From Streptomyces minutiscleroticus (GTDB lineage Bacteria > Actinomycetota > Actinomycetes > Streptomycetales > Streptomycetaceae), in NCBI RefSeq assembly GCF_014650875.1, contig NZ_BMVU01000035.1:27710-91709 (forward strand): a stretch of 64,000 nucleotides of DNA. Reading direction: 5' to 3'. The notes beneath the pieces were generated by a model. The model was not told where the DNA came from, made no database searches, and saw only the letters and a program-made list of their open reading frames with translations. Made by a program: the position numbers and the translations under genes. This document shows, piece by piece, positions 46,604 to 55,400 of this stretch (the stretch's first letter is position 1; every line of letters starts with the position of its first letter).

Positions 46604-48925
46604 TCACCCGTTCGGGCGCGGCGCCGCGGCGGGGACGGGGAAGCGGGACCGGCCGACGGCGCGGCGCAGGTGCTCCGCCGTGAACGAGTCGCGCGCGTCG
46701 AGCAGTTGCCCCGGAGTCCCCTCGAACACCACCCGGCCGCCCTCCTTGCCGCCGTCCGGGCCCAGGTCGATGATCCAGTCGGCGTGCGCCACGACGTCCA
46801 GGTCGTGCTCGACGACCACGACCGTGTTGCCCGCGTCGACGAGCCGGTCGAACAGCGCGAGCAGCGTGCCGACGTCCGCCATGTGCAGTCCGGTCGTCGG
46901 CTCGTCCAGGACGTACACCGCGCCCGTGCGGTGCAGGTGGGTGGCGAGCTTGATCCGCTGCCGCTCGCCGCCGGAGAGCGTGGACATCGGCTGCCCGAGC
47001 GTCAGGTACGTCAGCCCCACGTCCCGCAGGGCGTCCAGCCGGCGCCGTACCCCCCGGTCCTCGAAGAAGTCCAGCGCCTGCTCCGCCGTCATGTCCAGGA
47101 CGTCGGCGACGGAGCGGCCGTCCACCGTCAGCCGCAGCACCTCGTCCTTGAAGCGCCGCCCCGCGCAGTCGCCGCAGGTCGTGGTCACCGGGTCCATGAA
47201 CGCGAGGTCGGTGTAGATGATCCCGCGCCCCTGACACGTCCCGCAGGCGCCCGCCGAGTTGAAGCTGAACAGCCCCGCGTCGGCTCCCGTCGCGCGCGCG
47301 AAGATCTTCCGTACGGTGTCCATGACGCCCAGGTACGACGCCGGTGTCGAGCGCGCGGAGATCCCGATCGACGACTGGTCGATCACCACGGCGTCCGGAT
47401 GCGCGGCCGTGAACTCGCCCGACACCAGCGTGCTCTTGCCGGACCCGGCGACGCCGGTGACCACCGTGAGCACCCCGGTGGGGAACTCCACGGTCACGTC
47501 CCGCAGGTTGTTGCGGCAGGCGTCCTTGACCCACAGTCCGCCCGTCGCCCGCCGCGGCCGCTCCTTGACCGCCGTACGGCGCCGCAGGCACCGCCCGGTC
47601 GCGGTGTCGGCCGTCGCGAGCGCGGCCGGGGTGCCCTCGAAGACCACCCGCCCGCCGTCCGCGCCCGCGCCCGGCCCCATGTCGACCACGTGGTCGGCGA
47701 GCCGGATGACGTCCGGGTCGTGCTCGACCACCAGCACGGTGTTCCCCTTGTCCCGCAGCCGCAGCAGCAGGTCGCCGAGGCGCCCCACGTCGCGCGGGTG
47801 CAGCCCGACGCTCGGCTCGTCGAAGACGTACGTCATCCCGGTCAGGCTGGACCCGAGGTGCCGTACGGTCTTCAGCCGCTGCCCCTCCCCGCCGGACAGC
47901 GTGGACGTCTCCCGGTCCAGGCTCAGATAGCCGAGGCCGATGGCGTCGATCCGCTCCAGGGCGGCCACGGCGGCCGACGCGACCGGGGCGGCCACCGGGT
48001 CGTCGATGCCTTCCAGTACCCCGATGAGGTCGCTGACCTGCATGCGCGTGCAGTCCGCGATGGACAGGCCGTTGATGCGGGTCGCGAGCGCGGCGGCGTT
48101 CAGCCGGGCGCCGCGGCAGGCCGGGCAGACGGCCTCGGTGAGGAAGCGCTGCGCGAGGTCGCGCGTCTTCTGGCTCATGCCGGACAGGTCCCGCTTGAGG
48201 TACAGCCGCTCGAAGCGGTCCGCGAGCCCCTCGAAGTCGGTGCTCCACACCCCGTCCGAGTTCCTGACCTCGACCTTGCTGCCGGGGGCGCCGCGCATCA
48301 GGAACTCCCGCTCCCGCGCGGTGAAGTCCCGCACCGGCTTGTCCGTGTCCAGGTCGCGGGTGTTGGTGTAGGCCTGCCCCTGCCAGGTGCCCGGGGCGAA
48401 CGGCGGGAAGACGACCGCGCCGCCCGCCAGGGACCTGTCCTCGTCGAGGATGCGGTCCCAGGCGGGCTGCACCGTGCGGCCGAGTCCGTCGCACTCCGGG
48501 CACATCCCCGACGGGTCGTTGAACGAGTACGCGCTCGCCTCGCCCGCGCCGGGCGTGCCGTGCCGGGAGAACAGCACCCGGATCACCGAGTAGACGTCCG
48601 TCATCGTGCCGACCGTGGACCGGGAGTGGCCCCCGACCGGCCGCTGGTCGACGACGATCGCGGGGGAGAGGCCCTCGACGGCCTCCGCGCGCGGCCGCTC
48701 GTACTTGGGCAGCCGGTTGCGGACGAACCAGCTGAACGTCTCGTTCAGCTGGCGCTGGGACTCGACCGCGATCGTGTCGAACACGACCGAGGACTTCCCC
48801 GATCCCGACAGGCCGGTGAACACGGTCAGCCGGCCTTTCGGGACGCGGAGGGTGACGTCCTTGAGGTTGTTCTCCCGGGCTCCGGTGATCCGGATGTGAC
48901 TGCTGTGCGCGTCGCCGTTGCTCAT
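46604..48925 (-). CDS. UvrA paralogue (drug-resistance type ABC protein)
   Basis: Protein of 773 residues, clearly shorter than the roughly 950 of repair UvrA. Two ABC modules carry Walker A GLSGSGKSS (38-46) and GVAGSGKST; both have the UvrA-type LSGGExQR signatures (STLSGGEGQR, STLSGGERQR). Zinc-type CxxC pairs are seen (CPECDGLG, CPACRGARL, CGTCQGRG, CGDCAGRR). The UvrB-binding insert appears reduced. Such paralogues include DrrC-type self-resistance factors. The gene starts 11 bp after the ABC-F stop, so both are one operon. ATG 48925 is favoured; an in-frame TTG at 48955 would overlap the ABC-F gene. Confidence 0.9.
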   Translation of the reverse strand: MSNGDAHSSHIRITGARENNLKDVTLRVPKGRLTVFTGLSGSGKSSVVFDTIAVESQRQLNETFSWFVRNRLPKYERPRAEAVEGLSPAIVVDQRPVGGHSRSTVGTMTDVYSVIRVLFSRHGTPGAGEASAYSFNDPSGMCPECDGLGRTVQPAWDRILDEDRSLAGGAVVFPPFAPGTWQGQAYTNTRDLDTDKPVRDFTAREREFLMRGAPGSKVEVRNSDGVWSTDFEGLADRFERLYLKRDLSGMSQKTRDLAQRFLTEAVCPACRGARLNAAALATRINGLSIADCTRMQVSDLIGVLEGIDDPVAAPVASAAVAALERIDAIGLGYLSLDRETSTLSGGEGQRLKTVRHLGSSLTGMTYVFDEPSVGLHPRDVGRLGDLLLRLRDKGNTVLVVEHDPDVIRLADHVVDMGPGAGADGGRVVFEGTPAALATADTATGRCLRRRTAVKERPRRATGGLWVKDACRNNLRDVTVEFPTGVLTVVTGVAGSGKSTLVSGEFTAAHPDAVVIDQSSIGISARSTPASYLGVMDTVRKIFARATGADAGLFSFNSAGACGTCQGRGIIYTDLAFMDPVTTTCGDCAGRRFKDEVLRLTVDGRSVADVLDMTAEQALDFFEDRGVRRRLDALRDVGLTYLTLGQPMSTLSGGERQRIKLATHLHRTGAVYVLDEPTTGLHMADVGTLLALFDRLVDAGNTVVVVEHDLDVVAHADWIIDLGPDGGKEGGRVVFEGTPGQLLDARDSFTAEHLRRAVGRSRFPVPAAAPRPNG

Positions 48926-48935
48926 ACCACTGACG

Positions 48936-50561
48936 CTAGGAGGGATACTCGACAACTTCTGTCGTGATTTCCCGCAGCTCCCCGTCCTCCAGGAGCAGCC
49001 GCCGGGTGACGCCGACGGAGTCCAGGAACGGCAGGTCGTGGCTGGCCACGATCAGCGCTCCCTCGTACGACTCCAGGGCCGTGGTCAGCTGCCGCACGCT
49101 CGCCATGTCCAGGTTGTTGGTCGGCTCGTCCAGGAGCAGCAGCTGCGGGGCCGGTTCGGCCAGCATCAGCGCGGCCAGCGCCGCCCGGAAGCGCTCGCCG
49201 CCGGAGAGCGTCCCCACGAGCTGGTCGGCCCGCGCCCCGCGGAACAGGAAGCGCGCGAGGCGCGCCCGGATCCGGTTGTGGTCGGCCTCGGGCGCGAAGC
49301 GGGCCACGTTCTCCGCGACGGACAGCCCGTCGTCCAGCACGTCGAGCCGCTGCGGCAGAAAGCGCAGCGGCACATGGGCCCGCGCCTCGCCGGACTCCGG
49401 CGCCAGCTCCCCGGTGACCGTCCGCAGCAGCGTGGTCTTGCCCGCGCCGTTGCGCCCGATCAGGGCGATCCGCTCGGGACCGCGCAGTTCGAGGCCGCCC
49501 GCCACCCGCGCCCCGTACCGCAGCCGCAGATCCTGGAGGGTGAGGACGGTGCGCCCGGGCGGCACCGCCGTGTACGGCAGGTCGATGCGGATCTCGTCGT
49601 CGTCCCGCACGGCGTCGACCGCCTCGTCGAGCCGCTCCCGCGCCTCGGCGATCTTCTCCTGGTGCATGATCCGGTGCTTGCCCGCGGACTCCTGCGCGGC
49701 CCGCTTGCGGGCTCCCATGACGATCTTCGGCTCGCGCTTCTGCTCGTACATCTTCTGGCCGTACCGCTTGCGGCGGGCCAGCTTGACCTGGGCGTCGGCG
49801 AGTTCGCGCTGCTGCTTGCGCAGATCGGCCCCCGCGACGCGCACCATGCGCTCGGCCGCCTCCTGCTCGGCGGCGAGCGCCTCCTCGTACGCCGCGTAGT
49901 CGCCGCCGTACCAGGCCATCCCGCCCGGGCGCAGGTCGGCGATCCGGTCGACCAGGCCGAGCAGTTCGCGGTCGTGGCTCACCACGACCAGCACGCCGGA
50001 CCACGCCTGCACGGCCGCGTACAGCCGCCGCCGCGCGTACAGGTCGAGGTTGTTGGTGGGCTCGTCCAGGAGCAGCACGTCGGGGCGGCGCAGCAGCAGC
50101 GCGGCCAGCCTGAGCAGCACCGACTCGCCGCCCGACACCTCGCCGACGGTGCGGTCCAGGCCGATGCGGCCGAGGCCCAGCCCGCCGAGCGTGGCCAGGG
50201 CGCGCTCCTCGACGTCCCAGTCGTCGCCGACCGCGTCGAAGTGCTCCTCCGCCGCGTCGCCCGCCTCGATGGCGTGCAGGGCGGCGCGCCGCGCGGCGAT
50301 GCCGAGCACCTCGTCGACGCGCAGCCGGGTGTCGAGCGTGACGTTCTGCGGCAGCAGGCCGACCTCGCCCGTCGCCCGGACGGTGCCGCCGCCCGGCGTC
50401 AGCTCGCCGGCCAGCAGCTTCAGCAGGGTCGACTTGCCGGAGCCGTTGACCCCGACGAGCCCGGTCCTGCCCGGGCCGAAGGATGCCTGCAGCCCGTCGA
50501 GGACGACCGTGCCGTCGGGCCAGGCGAAGGAGAGGGAGGTGCAGGTGAGGGAGGGTGACAT
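48936..50561 (-). CDS. ABC-F family ATPase, probable ribosome protection factor
   Basis: Soluble protein of 541 residues with two ABC modules and no membrane part. Walker A sites are GVNGSGKST (37-45) and GRNGAGKTT; signatures VSGGE and LSGGE; both Walker B regions read LLLDEPTNNLD. The inter-domain linker (about 235-320) is strongly charged (ELADAQVKLARRKRYGQKMYEQKREPK), as in ABC-F proteins that reach the ribosome's tRNA exit site. Antibiotic resistance or stalled-ribosome rescue are family roles. A canonical promoter and about 245-nt leader precede it. Confidence 0.9.
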   Translation of the reverse strand: MSPSLTCTSLSFAWPDGTVVLDGLQASFGPGRTGLVGVNGSGKSTLLKLLAGELTPGGGTVRATGEVGLLPQNVTLDTRLRVDEVLGIAARRAALHAIEAGDAAEEHFDAVGDDWDVEERALATLGGLGLGRIGLDRTVGEVSGGESVLLRLAALLLRRPDVLLLDEPTNNLDLYARRRLYAAVQAWSGVLVVVSHDRELLGLVDRIADLRPGGMAWYGGDYAAYEEALAAEQEAAERMVRVAGADLRKQQRELADAQVKLARRKRYGQKMYEQKREPKIVMGARKRAAQESAGKHRIMHQEKIAEARERLDEAVDAVRDDDEIRIDLPYTAVPPGRTVLTLQDLRLRYGARVAGGLELRGPERIALIGRNGAGKTTLLRTVTGELAPESGEARAHVPLRFLPQRLDVLDDGLSVAENVARFAPEADHNRIRARLARFLFRGARADQLVGTLSGGERFRAALAALMLAEPAPQLLLLDEPTNNLDMASVRQLTTALESYEGALIVASHDLPFLDSVGVTRRLLLEDGELREITTEVVEYPS

Positions 50562-50763
50562 GAGGGCGCCTCGCGATCGCGGGAGAAGCGGGAAGGGGAA
50601 GACGCGGGCGAGACACCGCGGGCGAGGGCGGGAAGCGCGTACGGAAAAGGGGTCCGCACCGGGAGAGGGGTCCCACCGGGGAGGGACGGCTCGTACGCCG
50701 AGGTCGCCGACCGCGCGCAGCCGCCATGAACGGCACGACTGCGGGAAGCGGTGTCTCAGGACC

Positions 50764-50775
50764 TCAGACGAGCAA
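50764..50775 (-). other. possible three-codon leader ORF (TTG CTC GTC TGA) before the ABC-F gene
   Basis: Reads Met-Leu-Val-stop with GGAGAAGG 3-10 bases upstream (50786-50779), about 30 nt after the predicted transcription start and about 200 nt before the ABC-F start codon. GAGGTC at its stop (50765-50760) can pair with GACCTC at 50705-50700. This placement resembles leaders of antibiotic-induced attenuators; the call is tentative. Confidence 0.35.
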
Positions 50776-50811
50776 CGTCCTTCTCCAATCGACGGCAACA
50801 GGACCGTCTCG

Positions 50812-50840
50812 ACGGTACGAGGGCCCCTGGGGGCTGTCAA
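50812..50840 (-). promoter_or_regulatory. promoter of the ABC-F/UvrA-like operon
   Basis: On the minus strand TTGACA (50840-50835) is separated by 17 bp from TACCGT (50817-50812), a very good vegetative promoter for this genome. The implied 5' leader of about 245 nt also includes a GGGGTCC-CACCGGG motif repeated on the plus strand at about 50650 and 50668. The 365-bp gap holds no other gene before the divergent GPP34 gene. Confidence 0.65.
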
Positions 50841-50926
50841 AGGAATTGAAGGGAACGAGGGACGCGGGGAGAACGGGGGGAGCGGCCGGGGGCCCGGCCC
50901 GGCCGCACCGACGACGAGGAGGTCCT

Positions 50927-51607
50927 GTGCCCGACGGTTCGCTCTCGCTGCCCGCCCGGCTGTACCTGCTGGCGTGGGACACCACGCGGCTCAAGGTCAC
51001 CGGCGGCACCCATCTGCACCACCTGGTGCGCGCGGGCGCCCTCACCGAACTGGCGCAGCGCGGACTGCTCGCCGACCGGGACGGCGTCGCGACCCCACTC
51101 GACCCCGACGCCCGCACGGGCGACACGGTCCTGGACGGCCTGCTGGAACTGATCGAGGAGTCCCGGCCGCGCAAGTGGAAGACGTGGGTCACGTCGCGGG
51201 CGCGGGTCACGCTCGACGCGGTCCGCGCACAGCTCACCGCCGACGGGTACCTGCGCGCGGAGAAGCGCAGGGCGCTCGGCCTGTTCCCCACCGTCGACTA
51301 CGTGCTGGAGCGCGTCGCCGTCGTGGACGCGCTGCGCGAGGAGGCCTGCCGCGTCCTGGAGGGGGCCGGGCCGGTGTCCGAGGTGTCCGAGCGGGACGCG
51401 GCCCTCGTCGCGCTCGCGGCCGCCGCCGAACTGCGGTCCGTGGTGCCGGGCAGGGCGCGCCGGCGCCACAAGGAGCGCATCGAGGAGCTGACCGGGCGCA
51501 GCGGGGCGGCGGCGCCCGCGCTGAAGAAGGTGGTCCAGGAGGTGCGCACGGCGGTCGTGGTCGCCGTGACGGCCGCCTCCGCGTCGGGGGCCGGCGCCGG
51601 GAGCTGA
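50927..51607 (+). CDS. GPP34/GOLPH3-family protein
   Basis: Protein of 226 residues with the GPP34 fold, an all-helical domain that in eukaryotes binds phosphatidylinositol-4-phosphate. The start PDGSLSLPARLYLLAWD and the segment GTHLHHLVRAGALTELAQRGLL are typical of the streptomycete members. Function in bacteria is unknown; membrane-lipid or stress roles have been suggested. The GTG start has GAGGAGG five bases upstream. It is divergent from the ABC-F operon. Confidence 0.9.
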   Translation: MPDGSLSLPARLYLLAWDTTRLKVTGGTHLHHLVRAGALTELAQRGLLADRDGVATPLDPDARTGDTVLDGLLELIEESRPRKWKTWVTSRARVTLDAVRAQLTADGYLRAEKRRALGLFPTVDYVLERVAVVDALREEACRVLEGAGPVSEVSERDAALVALAAAAELRSVVPGRARRRHKERIEELTGRSGAAAPALKKVVQEVRTAVVVAVTAASASGAGAGS

Positions 51608-51628
51608 CCCGGCCCCCGGACACGGACC

Positions 51629-51661
51629 CGCCCGCCCCTGTGTCACGTCACGGGGCGGGCG
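51629..51661. terminator. hairpin after the GPP34 gene
   Basis: CGCCCGCCCC (51629-51638) pairs with GGGGCGGGCG (51652-51661). It sits 22 bp after the GPP34 stop. The following 180 bp to the convergent SsgA-like gene hold only GC-rich spacer. Confidence 0.65.
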
Positions 51662-51843
51662 TCCGGGTCCTTCGTTCCTCCGCGCGCTTCAGGTTCTCGG
51701 TCCTTCGCGTACGGGGCCTCGTCGTGCGGCGCCCCGGCGGGTGCCGTGTCCCGAGGGAGCCGCGGGGCACGGCGGCGGACGGGTGCCGGCCGGTGCGTCC
51801 GGCCGTGCGGGTGCGCCCGGCCGCGGGCGCGGGGCGCCGGGCC

Positions 51844-52260
51844 TCAGCAGGCGTCCCGCATCAGCTCGGCGAGCTGGTGGTCCAGGTCCTGGTGCAGGTG
51901 CTCGAACCCCACCGGCACCGACTCCGTGGTGCTCCGCAGGAAGCGCCGCAGCTCGCCCGTGCGGACGTGCACCACGGCGGTGCCCTCGGGGGCGTGGAAC
52001 TCCAGGACGGTCCGGTCGTAGCCGTACGGCCGCACCCGCACGTCGCCCTGCCCGGCCGGCTCCTCCAGACCGTCGGTGAGCAGGTCGCGGGCGAAGGTCC
52101 AGCGGACGTCCACGCCCTCCAGGGTGGCCGGGGCCGGGAAGACCATGCTGACGGCGAAGGGGTCGTGCGGGTCGTAGTGGATGGTCGCGGGAATGCTCTG
52201 CATCTGCGGCGCGGCGGCGACGAGACGGGCCTCTAGGGGCTGTTCGATGACGGTGGACAA
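51844..52260 (-). CDS. ssgD: SsgA-family sporulation/cell division protein, SsgD-like
   Basis: Protein of 138 residues of the SALP family, which steers septum placement and wall remodelling in morphologically complex actinomycetes. Family landmarks are IHYDPHDPFAVSMVF, WTFARDLLTDGL, GDVRVRPY and the C-terminal FEHLHQDLDHQLAELM. The TTG start at 52260 has GGGAG about 8 bases upstream. The ssgD symbol rests on the SCO6722-like neighbourhood and on lack of the highly conserved SsgB sequence; paralogue identity is uncertain, family identity is not. Confidence 0.9.
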   Translation of the reverse strand: MSTVIEQPLEARLVAAAPQMQSIPATIHYDPHDPFAVSMVFPAPATLEGVDVRWTFARDLLTDGLEEPAGQGDVRVRPYGYDRTVLEFHAPEGTAVVHVRTGELRRFLRSTTESVPVGFEHLHQDLDHQLAELMRDAC

Positions 52261-52579
52261 CGCCTTGCTCCCTTGCTGTTGAGGCTGCGCACTTGTAGAG
52301 ACGCCGGAACCGGCCAGTCCGTGCGCGCTGAACGCATGAAGTCCTAGTGACCTCCGTCACCGCTCTCAATCACGGTGTGACACCAGTCATCGTCCGGCAC
52401 CGGAGAAACCATCGGGACGACATACGTGAACCGGGACGCACGGGACGGCCGCCGGGGCGGGGACCGGCGCTCGCCGGGGCGGGGCCCTACGGCCGCCCGG
52501 GCGAGGACTGTTCGTCGTGCGGCGGGGTACGCGTCGTGCTTGTCTGTCCCGGGGGGTGCTTCCAGGAGAGGAGACCACC
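52261..52579. promoter_or_regulatory. divergent intergenic region with two GTGAC-type dyads
   Basis: No gene is visible in these 319 bases. GTGAC-CTCC-GTCAC (52347-52360) and TCAC-GGT-GTGA (52370-52380) are two small dyads about one to two helix turns apart, between the SsgA-like gene and the small basic protein gene. They may bind a regulator of either gene. Confidence 0.4.
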
Positions 52580-52906
52580 ATGCCCGCAGGGTCGAACGCC
52601 AAGCGCGAGCGCCAGTACGAGCACATCAAGAAGAGCGCGAAGGACCGTGGCGAGAGCACGAAGCGCGCCGAGGAGATCGCCGCGCGGACCGTGAACAAGG
52701 AGCGGGCGCGCTCCGGTGAGTCGAAGACCGCCAGCCGCACGTCCACGCAGGACAAGTCGTCCTCGCAGCGCGGCGGGGAGCGTTCCCACAAGGGCTCCCA
52801 GGGCCCCACCTACAACCAGCTGTATGAAGAGGCCAAGCGCCGCAACGTGCACGGCCGTTCCGACATGAACAAGAGCGAGCTGCAGCGCGCGCTCGGCAAG
52901 TCCTGA
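52580..52906 (+). CDS. small basic, largely disordered protein with Rho-N-like tail
   Basis: Protein of 108 residues often annotated as plasmid stabilisation protein in streptomycetes. Residues 1-75 are rich in Lys, Arg, Glu, Ser and Gln and look disordered. The end TYNQLYEEAKRRNVHGRSDMNKSELQRALGK (about 77-107) resembles a Rho N-terminal or SAP-like helix-extended-helix nucleic-acid-binding fold. AGGAGAGGAG lies six bases before the ATG. There is no plasmid context, so the usual name should not be taken literally. Confidence 0.85.
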   Translation: MPAGSNAKRERQYEHIKKSAKDRGESTKRAEEIAARTVNKERARSGESKTASRTSTQDKSSSQRGGERSHKGSQGPTYNQLYEEAKRRNVHGRSDMNKSELQRALGKS

Positions 52907-53041
52907 CGGCTCCCGGGGCGCCCGTCCCCGGGCGCCCCGCCGGCCGGGCCGGCCGGCCCCGCCGTGCACGGCGCCGGGCCCCGAAGGCGGCGCACCCCGC
53001 CGCGCCGGGCCGGCCGCCGCGCCCGTACGCTCGTACCCACC

Positions 53042-53755
53042 ATGACGAGCGCACGCGTACGCATCCCCGACGGCTGGCCCGCCACCGAGGAGCAGGCCCG
53101 CGCCGTGCAGGACGAGTTGCGGGGACGCGTCGTGCGCGACGAGCCCGGGCCGCCGCCCGGGCGGGGGCACGTGACGGGCGTGGACGTCGCCTACGACGAC
53201 GAGCGCGACCTCGTCGCGGCCGCCGCCGTCGTACTGGACGCGGCCACCCTCGACGTCGTCGCCGAGACCGCGGCGGTCGGCCGCGTCTCCTTCCCCTACG
53301 TGCCCGGGCTGCTCGCCTTCCGCGAGATCCCGGCCGTGCTGGCCGCCCTCGACGCCCTGCCGTGCGGCCCCGGCCTCGTCGTCTGCGACGGCTACGGCCT
53401 CGCGCACCCGCGCCGCTTCGGCCTGGCCAGCCACCTCGGCGTGCTCACCGGCCTGCCGACCGCCGGCGTCGCCAAGAACCCGTTCACCTTCGCCCACGCC
53501 GAGCCGGGCGCCCCGCGCGGCTCCTCCTCCCCGCTGCTCGCGGGCGACGAGGAGGTCGGCCGGGCGCTGCGCACGCGGGACGGCGTCAAGCCCGTCTTCG
53601 TCTCCGTCGGCCACCGGGTGACGCTCGACACCGCCTGCGCCCACACGCTGTGGCTGACACCGCGCTTCCGGCTCCCGGAGACCACGCGGCGCGCGGACGC
53701 GCTGTGCCGCCGGGCGCTCAGGGAGGCGGCCGCCTCCGGGGACGCCGGGGCGTGA
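53042..53755 (+). CDS. nfi: endonuclease V
   Basis: Repair nuclease of 237 residues that nicks DNA one base 3' of deoxyinosine. The metal-binding Asp is in GVDVAYDD (about 46-53). SFPYVPGLLAFRE holds the Tyr wedge and catalytic Glu, and VVCDGYGLAHPRRFGLASHLGV the second Asp and His. VAKNPF follows, in place of the usual GVAKS/C. The gene begins with ATG in a GC-rich stretch without a clear ribosome site. Its stop TGA overlaps an in-frame GTG for the next small gene. Confidence 0.93.
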   Translation: MTSARVRIPDGWPATEEQARAVQDELRGRVVRDEPGPPPGRGHVTGVDVAYDDERDLVAAAAVVLDAATLDVVAETAAVGRVSFPYVPGLLAFREIPAVLAALDALPCGPGLVVCDGYGLAHPRRFGLASHLGVLTGLPTAGVAKNPFTFAHAEPGAPRGSSSPLLAGDEEVGRALRTRDGVKPVFVSVGHRVTLDTACAHTLWLTPRFRLPETTRRADALCRRALREAAASGDAGA

Positions 53756-53817
53756 GTACGCGATCTGAGTACGCGTACGGATGCCCGGGCACCGGCGTGA
53801 TCGGCAGGCTGTGCGGC

Positions 53818-53961
53818 ATGACGACGCACCGCTCCCCGAAGCCCGCAGCCTCCGTCGGGACCGCCGACCGCGCCGTGACGGCCGCCCTGGTCCTGGCGCT
53901 CCTGGCCGCCCTCGGCTGGCTCGGCGGCATGATCTGCACGGTCCTCGGCTGGTCGATGTAG
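53818..53961 (+). CDS. small single-helix membrane protein
   Basis: Unrecognised protein of 47 residues, with a Thr/Ser/Lys-rich start and one helix (TAALVLALLAALGWLGGMICTVLGW). An in-frame GTG at 53752 overlaps the nfi stop as GTGA and would extend it to 69 residues. Two TGAGTACGCG direct repeats (53753-53762 and 53766-53775) lie between the two possible starts; their presence suggests a promoter there and supports the shorter form. Confidence 0.55.
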   Translation: MTTHRSPKPAASVGTADRAVTAALVLALLAALGWLGGMICTVLGWSM

Positions 53962-54006
53962 CCGGCCGGCCCGGCCGCACCCCCGGCGCGGCGGCGGACC
54001 GCGCCC

Positions 54007-54081
54007 GCCGTCCCCGCGCCCGCCGTCTCCGCACCTGCCGTCTCCGCACCTGCCGTCTCCGCACCTGCCGTCTCCGTGCCC
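54007..54081. repeat. five 15-bp tandem units
   Basis: Units GCCGTCTCCGCACCT at 54022, 54037 and 54052 are identical. The flanking ones at 54007 and 54067 differ by two or three bases. The block lies in the 248-bp gap between the small membrane protein gene and the convergent reductase-like gene; no terminator hairpin is obvious in the gap. Confidence 0.85.
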
Positions 54082-54209
54082 GCGGCCCCTTGCCGCCGCG
54101 CGGCCGCGACCGCGGGTCGGGCCCGCCCGGTCCGCCGTCTTCGTGTCGCGGTCCGGCCGCACCCGCCGACCGGGCCGACCGCGTCGGCGGCGGGGCCGGC
54201 CCGCCGCCC

Positions 54210-55400
54210 CTACCGCCGCGCCGCCACCCGGAACACCAGCCCCGAGCGGGTCAGCCGCTCGGTGAGGGCGTCGCCCATCGCGGTCGCCGTCGTCACCTGG
54301 CCCGCCGTGTCGGGCAGATCGTCCAGGGCGAGCGCCAGCGCGGCCTCGGCGAGCATCCTGGCCGTCTCGTCGTAGCCGGGATCGCCGCCCCTGACCTCGG
54401 TGAACACCCGCCGGCCGCCGCCCTCGCCCACGAACCGCACCGAGAAACTGCTCCGGGCGCGCCGCTCCGCGCTCGGCCCGTCCCCGGGCCGCAGCCGGTC
54501 CGACAGCAGCCGCCGCGCGGACGGCACCTGGGCCGCCGCGAACAGCGCGCCGGCCGCCGCCGCCCCGCCCACCGCGTACGGCAGGCTGCGCACGGCCGCG
54601 TAGTGCCGGTAGCGGAAGTCCGGACCGTAGCGCTCCAGGGCGCGGGCCGAGCGCCGCACGATCTGCGGGTCGAGGGTGGGCAGCGGCAGCGCCCACGCCC
54701 CCACCTCCTTGGCGAAGCGCGGCCCGCCCGGCGGGGTCTGCGCGCGGCGCCCGTGCACCCGGGGCTCGTGGCGCCGCCGGTCCCGCGCGGCCTCCCGCAT
54801 CTGCCGACGCCGCGCGAGCTGGTTGAGCGCCGAGGCGAGCGTGCCGCCCGAGAACATGGCCTCGGCCCGCACGTAGGCGTCCACCGTCAGCGGCACCCCC
54901 TCCGGGAGCTGCCGCACGGTGAAGTACGCGCCCAGGTCGTGCGGCACGGAGTCGAACCCGCACGCGTGCACGAGCCGCGCCCCGGTCTCCCGCGCCCGCG
55001 CGTCGTGCCGTACGTAGGTGAGGTCCACGAACTCCGGCTCGCCGGTGAGGTCGGCGTAGTCCGTCCCCGCCTCGGCGCAGGCGGCGACCAGTTCCGTGCC
55101 GTAGGTGAGGTAGGGGCCGACGGTGGTGGCCACCACCCGCGTGCTCTCCGCCAGTTCGCGCAGCGCGCGCGGGTCGGCGGCGTCGGCCGTGACCAGGGGG
55201 AGGCCGGCGCAGGCCGGGTCGAGCGCGGCCAGCCGGTCGCGCAGCCGCTCCAGCCGGGCCGTGTCGCGCGCCGCGACCGCCCAGCGCAGCCCCTGGGGCG
55301 CGTGGGCGGCGAGGTACTCCGCGGTGAGCGTCCCGACGAACCCCGTCGCTCCGTAGAGCACGAGGTCGTACGCCCGGTCCGTGCCGTTCCGCCTGCTCAT
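54210..55400 (-). CDS. saccharopine dehydrogenase-like / trans-acting enoyl reductase family protein
   Basis: NAD(P)-binding protein of 396 residues. The Rossmann start YDLVLYGATGFVGTLTAEYLA (about 10-30) with AVAARD as second strand, VATTVGPYLTYG and YADLTGEPEF are hallmarks of the mycobacterial Rv2449c/Rv2953 trans-acting enoyl reductase group. These act on polyketide-type lipids in mycobacteria, but the streptomycete substrate is unknown. GAGGAG lies before the ATG. It is divergent from the racemase gene across 269 bp. Confidence 0.88.
   Translation of the reverse strand: MSRRNGTDRAYDLVLYGATGFVGTLTAEYLAAHAPQGLRWAVAARDTARLERLRDRLAALDPACAGLPLVTADAADPRALRELAESTRVVATTVGPYLTYGTELVAACAEAGTDYADLTGEPEFVDLTYVRHDARARETGARLVHACGFDSVPHDLGAYFTVRQLPEGVPLTVDAYVRAEAMFSGGTLASALNQLARRRQMREAARDRRRHEPRVHGRRAQTPPGGPRFAKEVGAWALPLPTLDPQIVRRSARALERYGPDFRYRHYAAVRSLPYAVGGAAAAGALFAAAQVPSARRLLSDRLRPGDGPSAERRARSSFSVRFVGEGGGRRVFTEVRGGDPGYDETARMLAEAALALALDDLPDTAGQVTTATAMGDALTERLTRSGLVFRVAARR

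Noticed and set aside
46604..48925. Housekeeping UvrA of nucleotide excision repair
   Set aside because: At 773 residues it is too short, and the operon partner is an ABC-F gene; it is better placed with the resistance-type UvrA paralogues.
52580..52906. Plasmid stabilisation function or integrated plasmid
   Set aside because: No replication, transfer or integrase genes are nearby, and the protein is a common chromosomal streptomycete gene with no toxin or antitoxin fold.
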